Shown here one piece after another: positions 47,896 to 59,657 of a stretch of 64,000 nt of DNA. Both the position numbers and the translations under genes were made by a program. The notes under the pieces were generated by a model. The model saw nothing but the letters and a program-made list of their open reading frames with translations. It did not search any database and was not told the DNA's origin. The DNA comes from Verpa conica (taxonomy: Eukaryota > Ascomycota > Pezizomycetes > Pezizales > Morchellaceae): assembly GCA_033030425.1 (NCBI GenBank), contig JAUFSD010000011.1:496001-560000 (forward strand). Direction: 5' to 3'. Within the stretch, counting starts at the first letter, position 1. Each line of letters begins with the position of its first letter.

Positions 47896-48624
47896 TACAT
47901 ATATCCGCTACCGGGATGTGAACAACTGTACTAATAAACTGATCCGCCGACGTTGATATATAACGTAATATGAGAAAAGGTGCTTTTAATCTTAGTCAGC
48001 TAGTTCTAGGTTCTGGTATTAAATGTACTTAGGAATCATACATAGCTGGCACTAGGGATCTTTTCGCTCACAAGAAATTGCTAACTCCACTCGACTTCGT
48101 CGATACACTCGTGAGTCTCGCGAATCAAATAGGAGAGAAAAAACCCCAACCCATTAAGAATCTCCGTTACTTCGCCCACAAGGGCTACGTACTGTATCCC
48201 TCGCTCATATTAATAATAGAATGAAATGAATATCTTGAATTGTATAATCTATTCACCACACCAGCAAAAACATACATACATAGTATGTGCGCATAGCAAA
48301 AGCGACTATGGGGGTGGGCACGAACTACATGTAGGTGTGCAAACATAAATATAACAAAATGCCAAGCCCATACAAACATCAGCCCCACAGAAATCCATAA
48401 ATAATGCAATAAATGCTTCTAAAAGAGACATATATATCTTACTATTGAATATATTAGGATGTCTTTGTGTAGGTATAGTGCTTTCATGTGGGGGAAATAG
48501 TGGGTTAAGGGATTGAGTTTGAGGAGGTGACCTAAAATACTGCCAAAACCCTTGTGACTCTAGTAAAAAGATACGGGGCTTGATCTAGATTGTATCAGGC
48601 TCTATATCTTTTTATTTGGCAATA

Positions 48625-49130
48625 CAGTACACTCTCCTTATAAGAATAATCACTCTATAAGAATATTCAGGTTATACGAGTATTGAGATTCTGTCTAACA
48701 ATATTCTTATAGGGAGAATTAGTGTGGTCCACGAGGAGGGGCAAGGTCGGGGGGCCACGAGGTAAATAATAATAAATTAAATAAAAGATCACAGGCTCTA
48801 GTAGGAGTAAAATAGGTCATCTTGGTCATTCCCACCACAATTCATCCCCACTATTAGTGAGCTTGACTCAAAGGCCATAAAATAGGTAATAAGGCAGTAG
48901 TTAATAACAGGGAACTACACTAAGATACTTTGTAGTGGAGTATTTAATAGTTCTTAAATTATTACTAAAAATAGTTCTATGCCTCAAGGCTCCTCAAGGT
49001 ACCTTGAGGCCAGACCCCTAATACCCAAGGTGAGCCAAAGCCAGAGGCCTACAAAGCCGAGGCACCTCGAGACCACCTCCCCTGCCTCGCCTCGAGCGGC
49101 GTCGTGGACCACACTAGGGAGAATCTACTG
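48625..49130. mobile_element. TA-flanked MITE disrupted by a nested element
   Basis: The left end CAGTACACTCTCCTTATAAG (48625) and right end, read in reverse as CAGTAGATTCTCCCT then TATAAGAATA once the insert is removed, are inverted repeats. TA flanks both ends (48623-48624 and 49131-49132). The right arm is cut in two by the 397-bp insertion at 48720-49116. Without the insert the element would be about 101 bp plus one copy of the duplicated 8 bp. Confidence 0.75.
48720..49116. mobile_element. hAT-like MITE (15-bp TIR, 8-bp target duplication), nested
   Basis: The left end TAGTGTGGTCCACGA and right end TCGTGGACCACACTA are a perfect 15-bp inverted pair. Directly outside lie identical 8-bp copies GGGAGAAT at 48712-48719 and 49117-49124, an 8-bp target duplication as made by hAT-family transposases. 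Length 397 bp with no transposase frame. Confidence 0.85.
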
Positions 49131-49641
49131 TATATGTATGTAGTTGCCGTCAAGAGAAGTTGTAAGGGCCTTGGCATTTTGTTACATTTATGATTGCACG
49201 CACCATACCTGCATGTACATGTAGCCAATCTATTAAAAATATATATAAAATTAATCAAAACCAATCGCTTCCTAGAGAAATGTGGGAATCTTTACTGGAT
49301 AATCTACCCGCGACACTTTCTGGTTCTGGCATTCAAAAATGTATTTTATGTTGTAGGTAGAAAGCTTACACCCGCGTCTCAACGCGTTATGGCTAGGTGA
49401 CGCGTTTGCGCCACACCACTAAGCGTTGGCACGAGCCTCATTATACCTGGAGCTCAAACATCAAAAACCCATAACACCTTCGTCATACCATTAAGTCAAC
49501 CTCATACCTCACTATCTACCCCCCGTATTCGTGTTTTCCCTATCGCATCTGGGGCCTGTGTATCTACACCTAACCTCTTCTTTCATACGCCTGTTTAGTT
49601 TCGCTCGGTCGAAGGTTTCTTGAAGCGCGAGGGGAAGAAAT

Positions 49642-52600
49642 ATGGCGCTCAGAGATTCCAACCCATTCGGCGTTTTAGCAAATACCCAGTCCCCATCACC
49701 GGCAGCAGCGAGCTCACCACCTCAAGCTCAGCTCTTTGGTGCTGGGGATGATGGGCCACAGGAAGTCGTGATTGAGGTAAATAAATAATACCCCTAGGCC
49801 TTAATACTTTCCAGATTGCTGATAGCCTACTGTTTACACTAGAATGTTGGGTTCCTGGCTCTGAACGGTGACACGAGGGTCAAGATCTTGCCTAAAGGGT
49901 ATGATGCGGACTCATTACCGTTGTCAAGCGCATCATTGTTTTCTATTGCAAACAAGAGCGGACTATTTGCTGCAGCAGCACATTCGGGTGGGTTATATGA
50001 TATTACAAGATTCTCTAGCTGAACATTGGATATGAGTACCTTTACTGACTGGGTCATGTAGATTTGATTGTTGGAACTACAGTATCTCTCCGCGAAGCCT
50101 TCACTAGCTCCTCTGAGGCAGTCGTCAACTACCGCCCTCAACTTTCGCTCTCTTTACCCGCGAGTATCTCTCATGTCGCATTCACGGCAGATGAATCCCA
50201 CCTCGTGCTTGGTTCGGCTTCCGGAGGACTCGTAGTTTACTCTGTCAACGCTCTTAATAGCAATAAAAGCGATGCACAACCTTTATTTGAATTGGGGACT
50301 GACGGTACCGGGCTGAGAGAACTGAAGCCCAATCCAGCAGCACCTGAGCTTGTGGCGATTGTTACTACCAACGGAGATGTCCGAATGGTGAATATAAACA
50401 CCAAGGGATGGGAGCAGGGATTGAATAGTTCAGTGTTAAAAGCAGGTGCCTCAACTGTGGCCTGGAGTCAACGTGGAAAACAGATCGTATGTGGAATGGG
50501 GGATGGAACAGCCTGGCAAATGACACCCCAAGGAGAGGTAAAGGCTGTTTTACCGTCTGTCCCTGGCCTAGATAATTACTTCGTCTCATCAATTGTCTGG
50601 TTGGAAAATGATCTCTTCATTACAACCCACACACCAGTTCCCTCCGACCCTCAGAATAACGAGTCTATCTTTCATATATTGACCCGGCCTCATTCAGGAC
50701 CTCAATATACAAGACTCCCAGACCCTGTCCCACCATTTGGCTTAGATTCTCGAACACCACCTTATTTCTTCCACGCCCTTATCAAACAGTATGCCCCAAG
50801 CATGAGGGATATGGTGATATTCTCCAATACATGTTCAGCGGATATCGGTCTTGTTAGCCGCTTCTCTACGCCAATATCTGGCGATTCTTCTGTCCCTGAA
50901 AATACCTGGATAACGTCATCAATTGGCGATGATACTCGTCGTGCACAACTACCTTTGACGGGCGAGAGTTTCACAGATACCTCCACCATAGGAATGGCGC
51001 TTGATCTTAGCAACAAAGAAAATGTCAAACGCCCTGTTGGCGGGGAAGAGATTGAAGAATCTCCTGGGCCACTACCTATCCTAATGGTTCTGAACCATGA
51101 AGGTTTGCTATGCGCATGGCATGTAATCTACAATGATGCTATCGAAAAAAGTGAAAGATACACAGGTATGATGGTCTACACACCGCATGACCAACCGCAA
51201 CAGCAGCAGATACCACGACCGTCGACACCTCCTCGACCAGCGTCATTTGCGGGTGTTATTGGTTCGCCACCGACAAATAGCAACACTTCATTCGGAGTGT
51301 TTGGTTCAATTGCGCCTAGTCCTTTTAGTCCAAAACCAGGGTCTTCTACACTCCCGAGTGGGATATTCGGGACTTTAGGAGGTAATCCAGCCGTAAGTAG
51401 GCCTGCTTTTGGAGCCCCTAGTTTTGGAACACCAAGTATGAGTATGGGCTCGGCCTTTGCGAATGCTACTTCTAGTCCGGCACCCGCTCCTCCTACTCAA
51501 ACTGCGGGGAGCACCTTTGGTCAGTCTTCAGTTCTTGGAACATCATCAACTACTGCGGGCACGTTTGGCCAACCCTCAGCCCTTGGCGGAACATCATCTT
51601 CATTTCCCCAAGCAGCAGCATCAGGCCCTACTTCTACCCCGGCGTTTGGAGCCCCAACATCTCTGGGATCCGGAAAGGGTACAACACCTGGCTTCGGCCA
51701 ACCAGCGCAACTCGGTAGTGTAGGTGGGTTAGGTGGAAGTCTAAGTAGTGGGTTCAGCGCATACGCAGATAAAGGTGGGTTTGCTGCCGCTAGCACAACA
51801 CCTTCCAGCAACGGCGTACCGATATGGGGTTCCACCACAGGAAAGGGGCTCAGCACAGAAAGTACACCTTCTGCATTCATGCCAACAAACACTGCTAGTC
51901 CGTTTGGATCTGTCGCAGCGAGCGGGTTTAAGATATCGAGTGCATTTCAGCCTGATGGATCAGCTGCGAATGATGCAAAAAAACCTACTACTACTACTAC
52001 TACTACTACTGGAGGTAGTTTTGGATTGACAGGAGCGTTTAGAGACTCCTTGGGTACTACACAGACTACACCAAGGGGGTTTGATGATCAAGGTCCGAAA
52101 GACGCAGATATGGATAGTGATGCTGAGCAGGATAATGCGAGTGATGGTGATGACGATGATGATATTACCCCTCCGGTTAGACTTCAGGGTGGCCCATCGC
52201 AGGCAGCACCTACGACGCCGCGTAGTGGGGGTTTTGAGAGTACTAGAAACCTCCCTAGCGGGATCTTTGCGAAGGCTAGTGCTGATGCATCGGCAAACTC
52301 AAGTCCATTTGCATCAGTCAATAGATCAACTGGTTCACAATCGCAGTTTGGAGCACCCACAACTGCACCTCCACAATCACCATTCGGTAAAACTACAACC
52401 ACTGCTCCACAGTCACCGTTTGGTACAGCTACAGGTGCTCCCTCACAATCACCGTTTGGCGCAGCTGCGAGTGGTTCGCCATTCGCCAATTCCAAGTCTG
52501 CATTTGCACCTCTGCCCCCCAGCACCACCCCATCACCTTTCGCTAGTTGGGGTAGCATGAAGCCCACTACAAGCCCTTTTGCTACTGCTACACAGTCTTT

Positions 52601-55152
52601 GGCGCCCACATTCGGGAATACTGGTTTCGGCGCTTACGCCCCAAAATCACTGACTACAGAAACCATACCTGCAGCTAAACAGTCACCGTCAGTACCCAAA
52701 GAGCCTTCTCCCGAGACCGCACCACTGCCACCAGACTTCACCTCACCTAGATCTAAAACAGAGCTAGTTAAAGATGTAGTGCCTGATGTACCATTACCAC
52801 CCGACTTTACAACTACAAAAAAAGAGCTTAAAGAAGAGTTTAATACGGAAGATGCACCGTTACCACCGGATTTTACTGTGACCCCGAAGGAGTTTAATGA
52901 GGAAGATGCGCCGTTGCCACCAGATTTTACGACTTTAAAAAAAGAGGTCAAGAAAGAAGACAGTTCTGAAGGCGCTAATGTTGAGTACGCGCCATTGCCA
53001 CCGGATTTTACTACAAATGCAAGGAAGGATGTTGGAGAGGTTCCTAGTTTACCTGAGGATTCGGAGAATGATGAGGGGGTTGAGGATGCCGATGACGAAG
53101 AGGTTTACGAAGACGAGGAAGGGGATGAAGAGGATGAAGAGGATGAAGAGGATGAAGAGGATGAGGAGGATGAGGAGGTGGAGGTGGAGGATGAGGATGA
53201 AGATGATGGAGAACGTGAAGGCGGTGATAAGTTGGTTAAGGAACAGCGTCCTGTAACGCCTAAAGGTTTCACATACGACCCTAAGCCCAAACTCTCATCG
53301 GCTAGCCCAAGCACATCAAACGTCTTTGGAACAAACACATCATTTAAAGACACGATTGGAACTGTCGACAAAGCTGCTCCATTCGCTGCCCTATTCAGTA
53401 ACAAGCCAATAGTGAGCAAGGAACCTGAGCATGGCAAGACCCCGCCTAAATCAGGTACATCTACTGGGAGTGCGAAAGGTAGATCACCAGGCCACGGAAT
53501 TACTCCGCCGGTCGGTAAAGATAAAAGATCAGGCTCTGGAATGAGTGGGGGGGGGAAGTTTAATAAGACAAAAAAACCAGGGGCTGTAGATATTTGGAGG
53601 CCTACTAGTGCGCCGGCTCCTACATCTGGTTCATCATTCTTCCCTGTCCCTACCCCTATTCCTGCTCTAGTATCTTCATCATTCCCTACTGTCGTAAATA
53701 AACCAGGTTTCACAGCTCCCTCGGGATCCCCGCCAGTCTCAGCATTTCCAATTCCTTCGAAGCCTCTGGGTTCTGCACCTCAAGTAGGTGGTAGGCCGTC
53801 ATCCAATTCATTCTCTAGGACTACATCTGCTCCTTCCCCATTTGGTGGTGCAAACTTTGTTTCTGCGACACAGCCGGTTAGAAGTAGTCCACTTATTGCG
53901 GCGCCACCATCAGTTCAACAGACGCCGAAAGTAGAAAAGGTAGAAGAGCCAAAGGAGGAGAGTGATTTAGACCTAGATAAGGAGTTCAGTGATCGTGATG
54001 ACGAGAAGATTCGGAGGAAGCTCCAGAGAGGAAGGGTTAAGCCACTTGAAAACTTACCGAAGTTCAAGAGTATTGGGGAAATTGAAGTTGCGAATGTAGG
54101 GCTTATACCTAAGCGGAAATTGTTTAGAATTTACTAACTAGCTATTATAGGATTTCAATGCTGTGTTTGACTCTATCTATCTTAGTGGTAATATGATGGT
54201 CAATAGACTTGGTTTGACTGTTAGGGGTATGGCAGCGTACCATATGGCTCAGAGTCAACCCCTTGCGGATATTAAGCACGAAAACGTGAAGGATATGAAG
54301 CAACCTAAGGACTGGAAGCTGTGTGAGCTTGAGAAGGTTCGCAGGATACTAGAAGAGTTGATTGGCGGTGTGAAAAAAGAGAATAAGGGAAATGAAGGTT
54401 TGGAAGCGCAATATGAAGCGGCAAATAAGGGATTCATCAAGTGTTTGTTTACCAATAAAATCTAATCTCTCAGCTGTAGATTTACTAACTTCTAGACAGT
54501 AGATACCAAAGACGCTGAAATTAAGCGGCTGCTTGCAGTCCACAATGACGCTCAAACAGCCGCCATGGCCCGCGCCAGATCCCTCACACCTGAACAACTC
54601 CTTCAGCAAAGAAAGCTCCGGAAAGAGTATACTCGCATTGAGAAACTCCTCAAAGACGCCGAAAAGGAAGTCACTCAGCTCAAAGCAAAGATTGCCTCTC
54701 GAGATAAAAATAATGCGGGCGTAGTCGTTCCCCCCACAGTCGAAGCGGTTCGTAATACCATTATGAAGCTTACTGGCATGGTCGAGCGTAAAAACGGCGA
54801 TATCGAATTCCTTGAGGAGCGCCTCCGCCGAGTTAAACTCAAGAGTAGGAGCACATCTGCCACACCCGGCCGCTCTAGGGGTATGACGCCTGAGAGGAGT
54901 ATTAGGGGGGAGACACCCCAAAGGTTTAGTACTCCTGAGAGAGGCCTTGGGAGTAGTATGATGGGGGGAGCCTTTGGCTATGTTCCGACGCCTGTGTTAG
55001 CAGTTACAGATCCGATTGATGTTGCAGAAGCGAGGGAGGAGATGAAAGCGAGGAGGGAGATGGGGAAGAAATTAAGAGGTGTGTTGGAGAAGAGTGGTCC
55101 AAGGATGACGGGCGGATATGGGCAGGGGCAAGGATATGGGTTAGGAAGATAG
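49642..55152 (+). CDS. NUP159: nucleoporin Nup159 (cytoplasmic-face FG nucleoporin)
   Basis: Nup159 sits on the cytoplasmic filaments of the nuclear pore; its beta-propeller binds the DEAD-box helicase Dbp5 for mRNA export. Five exons (49642-49776, 49843-49987, 50062-54095, 54151-54442, 54500-55152), 1,752 aa. N-terminal propeller about residues 1-430 (NVGFLALNGDTRVKILPKGY, SISHVAFTADESHLVLGSAS, STVAWSQRGKQIVCGMGDGT). Next is a long FG/PSPFG-rich region to about 970, then five PLPPDF motifs (about 980-1077) spaced by acidic/lysine linkers, an acidic run (about 1090-1135), more FG-type low complexity, and a C-terminal coiled-coil (ARARSLTPEQLLQQRKLRKE, VERKNGDIEFLEERLRRVKL) that anchors the Nup82 complex. 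Intron 3 has a perfect TACTAAC branch site. A trinucleotide run at 51984-52010 encodes poly-Thr. Confidence 0.92.
51984..52010 (+). repeat. ACT trinucleotide microsatellite inside NUP159
   Basis: CCT followed by ACT repeated eight times encodes a Thr run in the FG region. It is likely length-variable. Confidence 0.9.
53105..53210 (+). repeat. GAGGATGAAGAGGATGAG-type purine repeat encoding acidic run in NUP159
   Basis: Imperfect repeats of GAGGATGAA encode a Glu/Asp stretch between the PLPPDF motifs and the second FG region. The opposite strand shows an artificial poly-Ser frame. Confidence 0.85.
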
Positions 55153-55669
55153 GATTTGTGCTTCTGTTCCTGTTCCTGTTCCTGTTTTATTTTTTCTATA
55201 TGTTCTTGAGGGGAGGATTGCTGGATGGTGCTCAATGAATGATAGGGGCTTCTATAATTCTCTTTGAAATTGTAACCAAAATAAAGTCTTGTAGGATAAG
55301 TAACGATTAATTTGAGTTATGAATACCAGCAAAATTTTGTTCGATACTGTTGGAGTATTGCCGACAGCAGTCGATGAGGTCATAGGCATGTAGGGTATAA
55401 GAGGTCAGGCTTGCCCCCCTCCTCTAGGCGTATTATCGAACTATCATTCTATTACTCGTACCTGTACTTTCATAGATACGCACTTTAGGGATAGCCACCC
55501 AGCAGAGACTTGAGGCCCCAAAACTGGTGCTCAGATCATTGACATTAAACCTAGGTAGGGTAACCTAACCACTCGTAGATCACGTGCTTCGGAGCTGCCC
55601 TCCTTCAGTCAAGTTTCTGTCACTAAAATATTTCGGTACCCCGCCATACACAGTTAAATACCAACCATA
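55153..55669. other. intergenic region, CCT2 promoter
   Basis: This 0.5-kb interval between NUP159 and CCT2 has no supported gene. The last 60 bp before the CCT2 ATG contain no obvious TATA box. Confidence 0.45.
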
Positions 55670-57673
55670 ATGGTAAATCTCCATTTCATTCAAAAAAGAT
55701 TATCTGTATCTCGCTAACTCGACCTTGTGTAGAGTAACCCTACACAAATCTTTGGGGAGGATGTTACAGAGGAGAGAGGAGAAAATGCCAGTGCGTTGAC
55801 CCCCACCTCCGAATCGATTAGAGAAAGGGAGGTGGTGAATACTTAGGGGTACTGATGATAGTACGCTATAGGGTTGTCTGCGTTTGTTGGTGCGATAGCG
55901 GTAGGGGATCTAGTGAAGACTACCTTGGGTCCGAAAGGAATGGATAAGATATTGCAGTCAGCGTAAGTACAAACACATTCCATCAACATGCAATCTTTCC
56001 ATCCGAACGAGAACGAGAACGTCGCTGACGACAAAACGATAAAAACAGCTCGACGGGGCAGATCATGGTGACTAACGACGGTGCTACTATTCTTAAATCG
56101 ATAGCGCTTGACAATGCTGCTGCCAAAGTCCTCGTCAATATTTCAAAGGTGCAAGATGACGAAGTTGGTGACGGCACTACATCCGTAACTGTCCTTGCTG
56201 CCGAGCTTCTCCGTGAAGCAGAAAAGCTCGTCGACCAGAAGATTCACCCGCAGACTATTATCGATGGGTACAGGATTGCATCTGCAGCGGCTCTTGAGGC
56301 GTTGAGGAATAGCGCGGTTGATCATAGGGAGAACCCGGAGAAGTTTAAGCAAGATCTTTTGAGTATCTCTAGGACAACACTAAGCTCGAAAGTCTTGTCT
56401 CAGGACAAGGAACACTTTTCTAAGCTTGCAGTAGACGCGGTGCTTAGGCTAAAGGGGAGCACCAATTTGAACAATATTCAGATCATCAAGAAGGCGGGTG
56501 GAAAGCTGAGCGATTCCTATTTAGATGAGGGATTCATTCTAGATAAAAGAATTGGTGTCAACCAACCCAAGAGACTTGAGAACGCAAAGATCCTCGTGGC
56601 AAACACTGGTAAGTTGTAAAAATTCCACTCGTTTACAACAGTGGTTTATCTCTAACCCCCCCCCCCATAGCTATGGACACGGACAAAATCAAGATTTTTG
56701 GTGCCCGTGTCAAGGTCGACTCCACCGGCAAGCTCGCCGAGCTTGAAAAGGCTGAACGTGAAAAGATGCGCGCCAAAGTCGAGAAGATTAAAGCCCATGG
56801 CATCAACTGTTTCGTCAACCGCCAGCTCATCTACAACTGGCCAGAGCAACTCTTTGCAGATGCCGGTATTGTTTCTATTGAGCACGCCGATTTTGACGGT
56901 ATCGAGCGCCTTGCTCTTGTTACAGGAGGAGAAATCACCTCTACATTCGATCACCCCGAGTCTGTCAAGCTTGGTCGGTGTGATCTCATCGAGGAGGTTA
57001 TTATTGGAGAGGATACACTGATAAAGTTCTCGGGCGTTGAAGCTGGTGAAGCTTGTACAATCGTTCTCAGAGGTGCCACTGAGCAGCTGTTAGATGAGGC
57101 CGATAGGTCTCTCCATGATGCTCTTTCTGTCCTGTCCCAAACTGTTGTTGAAACAAGGACTGTTCTTGGTGGTGGTTGTTCGGAGATGCTCATGAGCAAG
57201 GCCGTTGAACAGGCTGCACAGAATACTCCAGGAAAAAAGGCACTTGCTATTGAAGCATTTGCTAGGGCTCTAAGGCAACTCCCAACAATCTTAGCCGACA
57301 ACGCTGGTTTTGACAGCAGCGAATTGGTTGCGAAGTTACGTGCTGCTATCAATAAAGGAATGTCTAGTTCTGGACTAGACCTTTACCACCCAGGTGGAAG
57401 GATTGGAGATATGAGGGAGCTTGGTGTAGTAAGTGATTTATCAATGCTACTATTTGTTAATCCTAGCTAAAATGTGCGTTGCATGATAGATTGAAAGTTA
57501 CAAGCTAAAGAGGGCTGTTGTTTCTTCTGCCTCGGAAGCTACAGAGATGCTGCTGAGAGTTGATAGCATTGTCCGATCAAAGCCAAGAATGGTAAGACAT
57601 TAACTACCCTTCTACATAACTATATTTCAGTAGCTAACTTGATTTCTTCATTTAACAGCGTGAACGGCATTAG
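55670..57673 (+). CDS. CCT2: chaperonin-containing TCP-1 subunit beta (CCT2)
   Basis: CCT2 is one of eight subunits of the cytosolic TRiC chaperonin that folds actin and tubulin. Seven exons: 55670-55672, 55733-55790, 55872-55962, 56049-56608, 56671-57428, 57490-57591 and 57659-57673, giving 528 aa, the normal CCT2 length. The joined start reads [20 protein letters not shown], then [20 protein letters not shown]. ATPase motifs are [33 protein letters not shown] and the Gly-rich [16 protein letters not shown]. The C-terminus [15 protein letters not shown] completes via a 15-nt last exon. The first intron follows the ATG codon directly (ATG/GTAAAT, branch GCTAACT, acceptor GTGTAG). The acceptor of intron 4 follows a poly-C tract, CCCCCCCCCCATAG, instead of poly-T. 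The subunit is beta by the [20 protein letters not shown] block. Confidence 0.94.
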
Positions 57674-59657
57674 TAGCATATGGGGAGGTACCGGCTAAAA
57701 AAAAACAATAGATTCTTTGTAATATGGCATTACAAATGTATAATCGAATAAAACTGCTTAAAGCAGGTCCAATTAAGAAATAATCTTCAAGGAGTACGGT
57801 GTTTTTAGCCCTTCAAGTAAAACATGAGTGTAGCGTCTAATAACAATATAGCCTAAAGTAACTTTATTTTATATATATCTAATATAATAAATCATCACCT
57901 AGTAGGATCTACAACCACCAGACAGGTTTCGACAGAAATAACCGGCACCCATAAGCCATGAGTATAAATAACGTTTACACAAGGTTACTACAACACCACT
58001 CTTTAACCACAACCATAATTCTAGAGACTTTTTTTTAGAAGTTCAAGTGCTCACGGGGTACTCTAGCTGGTACTAGGCCTATTCACTACATGCTCGCCTA
58101 CCCAATTAAGATCCTTTGTTGTAACGACTATTATACTCATCAGTTGAGGATGTCAGTTATTTTTACCCGTTGACAATACTGACACCATGATGTGGCTACC
58201 ACCGTGCTTGACAAAAGTTATCCTAGGACTAGTGACCGCCGTAATTAATATAGACTGAGCGACCAGGTCTGAAATAGTTGAAGTGTTTGGGTATTCTCTG
58301 GGCATAGTCGGAGTATGGTGCGGTATATATATCAAACCTTATTTTACCACCAGTAGTACTACTAGTACTGGGATTTATCGGTACTATACCTTCATTATAC
58401 TGGAATTCAGAGGTCAATATCACTGGTAGTGAATTGAAGACCACTGGTAATAAATTACCGCCAGTGGGATTTAATTCACCACTGGTGGTACGGGTTTCTG
58501 AATTTTAGTACCTGGTACATAACTAGTTACTAGGTATGGTACTACATGTTATGTACTGGAATTTGGGATTCCATACCACTAGGTAGTGAACTGGGGACCA
58601 CCAGTGGTTCTCAATTCCCTACCAGTCGTATGGGCATCTGAATTCCAGTGCTCTAGTACTACCGGGGGAAAATTAGATTTTGACACATTTACCGCTCCAT
58701 AACCAGAGAATAAAGTCTATTCAGTTTAGTACTAAGCAGTGTGTCCCCCCTTTACAACTAAGAGTTGGTATAGCCGACTTCATAATTAAAGAAATAGGAA
58801 GCTCCATAGGATTATAGTAGAATTTACTTATATGAGTGGCAATAGTGGGGTTCACTGCCAGCGTTTCCTTTTAACTGTTATACATAAGGTGTACAAAAGT
58901 AATTCAACACTAGTTTCTCAACCATAACAGATATCCAAGTTGGGGAAAGTTATCTTTAGGTCAACTTTGGTATGTATATTCTTATTCTAAGACCAGAAGT
59001 CACAGTCCTTCCATTATTATAGTTTAAGGTTGTAATTGGTAGCTAAATGTTGGTCCCTTGCGCACAATTTTGAAAGTATAGCCATTTTTCTTCAAGGTGA
59101 ATTTATGAATCTCATTCTATTAATTTATAGATTAACTACATTATTGAAACTTAGGTTCCTTTCAGGGATTCCTTTAATTTAGGTGTTATATTATGGGGAA
59201 AAACGTGCAACCGAACAGACTTTATCTTCTGGCGAGTACAGAATATATTTCAACACCAGATATAATCAAACATAGAAATAAATAGACTTATAGCCGCTAG
59301 AGAAAATAGTATCGATATATGACAAGAATCTGATATAAATTAACACTTTCTATACCACCAATTAACAAAAACTACTGCTCATTGTGAAGTTGATTAGGTT
59401 GCTGCGTCTCGATATAGGTTCGTTATTTTGGCTATATAAAATAATTAGATTCAATCACAATAGTATTATAAAATTTGATTAACTAATCTCACTGGTGTTA
59501 TACCCATAAGTAATGCTTCTAGAAGAACTGCGCCCACACTGTTGTATATTTCCTCGCGCCCTACCCCGGGGTATTTAATGTTAGCTCTTGTACTCATAGT
59601 TAAATCATATGCCTACTCTATACGCTAGTGGATATAAGCGTTTGTTACCTATCTCTA
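57674..59657. other. intergenic region downstream of CCT2 and the NLR
   Basis: Convergent 3' flanks plus AT-rich sequence. It holds a quasi-palindromic element at about 58339-58672 and no supported gene. Confidence 0.45.
58339..58672. repeat. quasi-palindromic element built of ACCACTGGTGGT-type units
   Basis: The ends are imperfect inverted repeats (left ACCACCAGTAGTACTACTAG, right CTCTAGTACTACCGGGGG). Inside, short dyads recur: CACTGGTAGTGAATTG, ACCACTGGTAATAAATTACC, CACCACTGGTGGTACG, ACCACCAGTGGTTCTCAATT. GGAATT(C) phrases punctuate the units. No coding frame. It may be a MITE-like foldback element. Confidence 0.55.

Larger units (their letters stand above)
41612..49641. other. 8-kb AT-rich gene desert with MITE-like elements
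   Basis: No intact gene. The tract is rich in TpA and short repeats and holds five inverted-repeat elements listed separately (42524, 44789, 47712, and the nested pair at 48625/48720). A minus-strand open stretch near 43793-43520 (LTTTEAARLLRYYQCLKDAE) looks coding-like but has no start or family I recognise. TACATGTA occurs at 41802, 41969, 42277, 42339, 43060, 46383, 48326 and 49216. Confidence 0.6.

Noticed and set aside
53105..53713. Long minus-strand frame with poly-Ser opposite NUP159
   Set aside because: It is the antisense of the acidic GAGGATGAA repeat and the FG region; the plus-strand frame is a clear Nup159.
54349..54921. 190-codon minus-strand frame opposite the Nup159 coiled coil
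   Set aside because: Shadow of real plus-strand exons 4 and 5.
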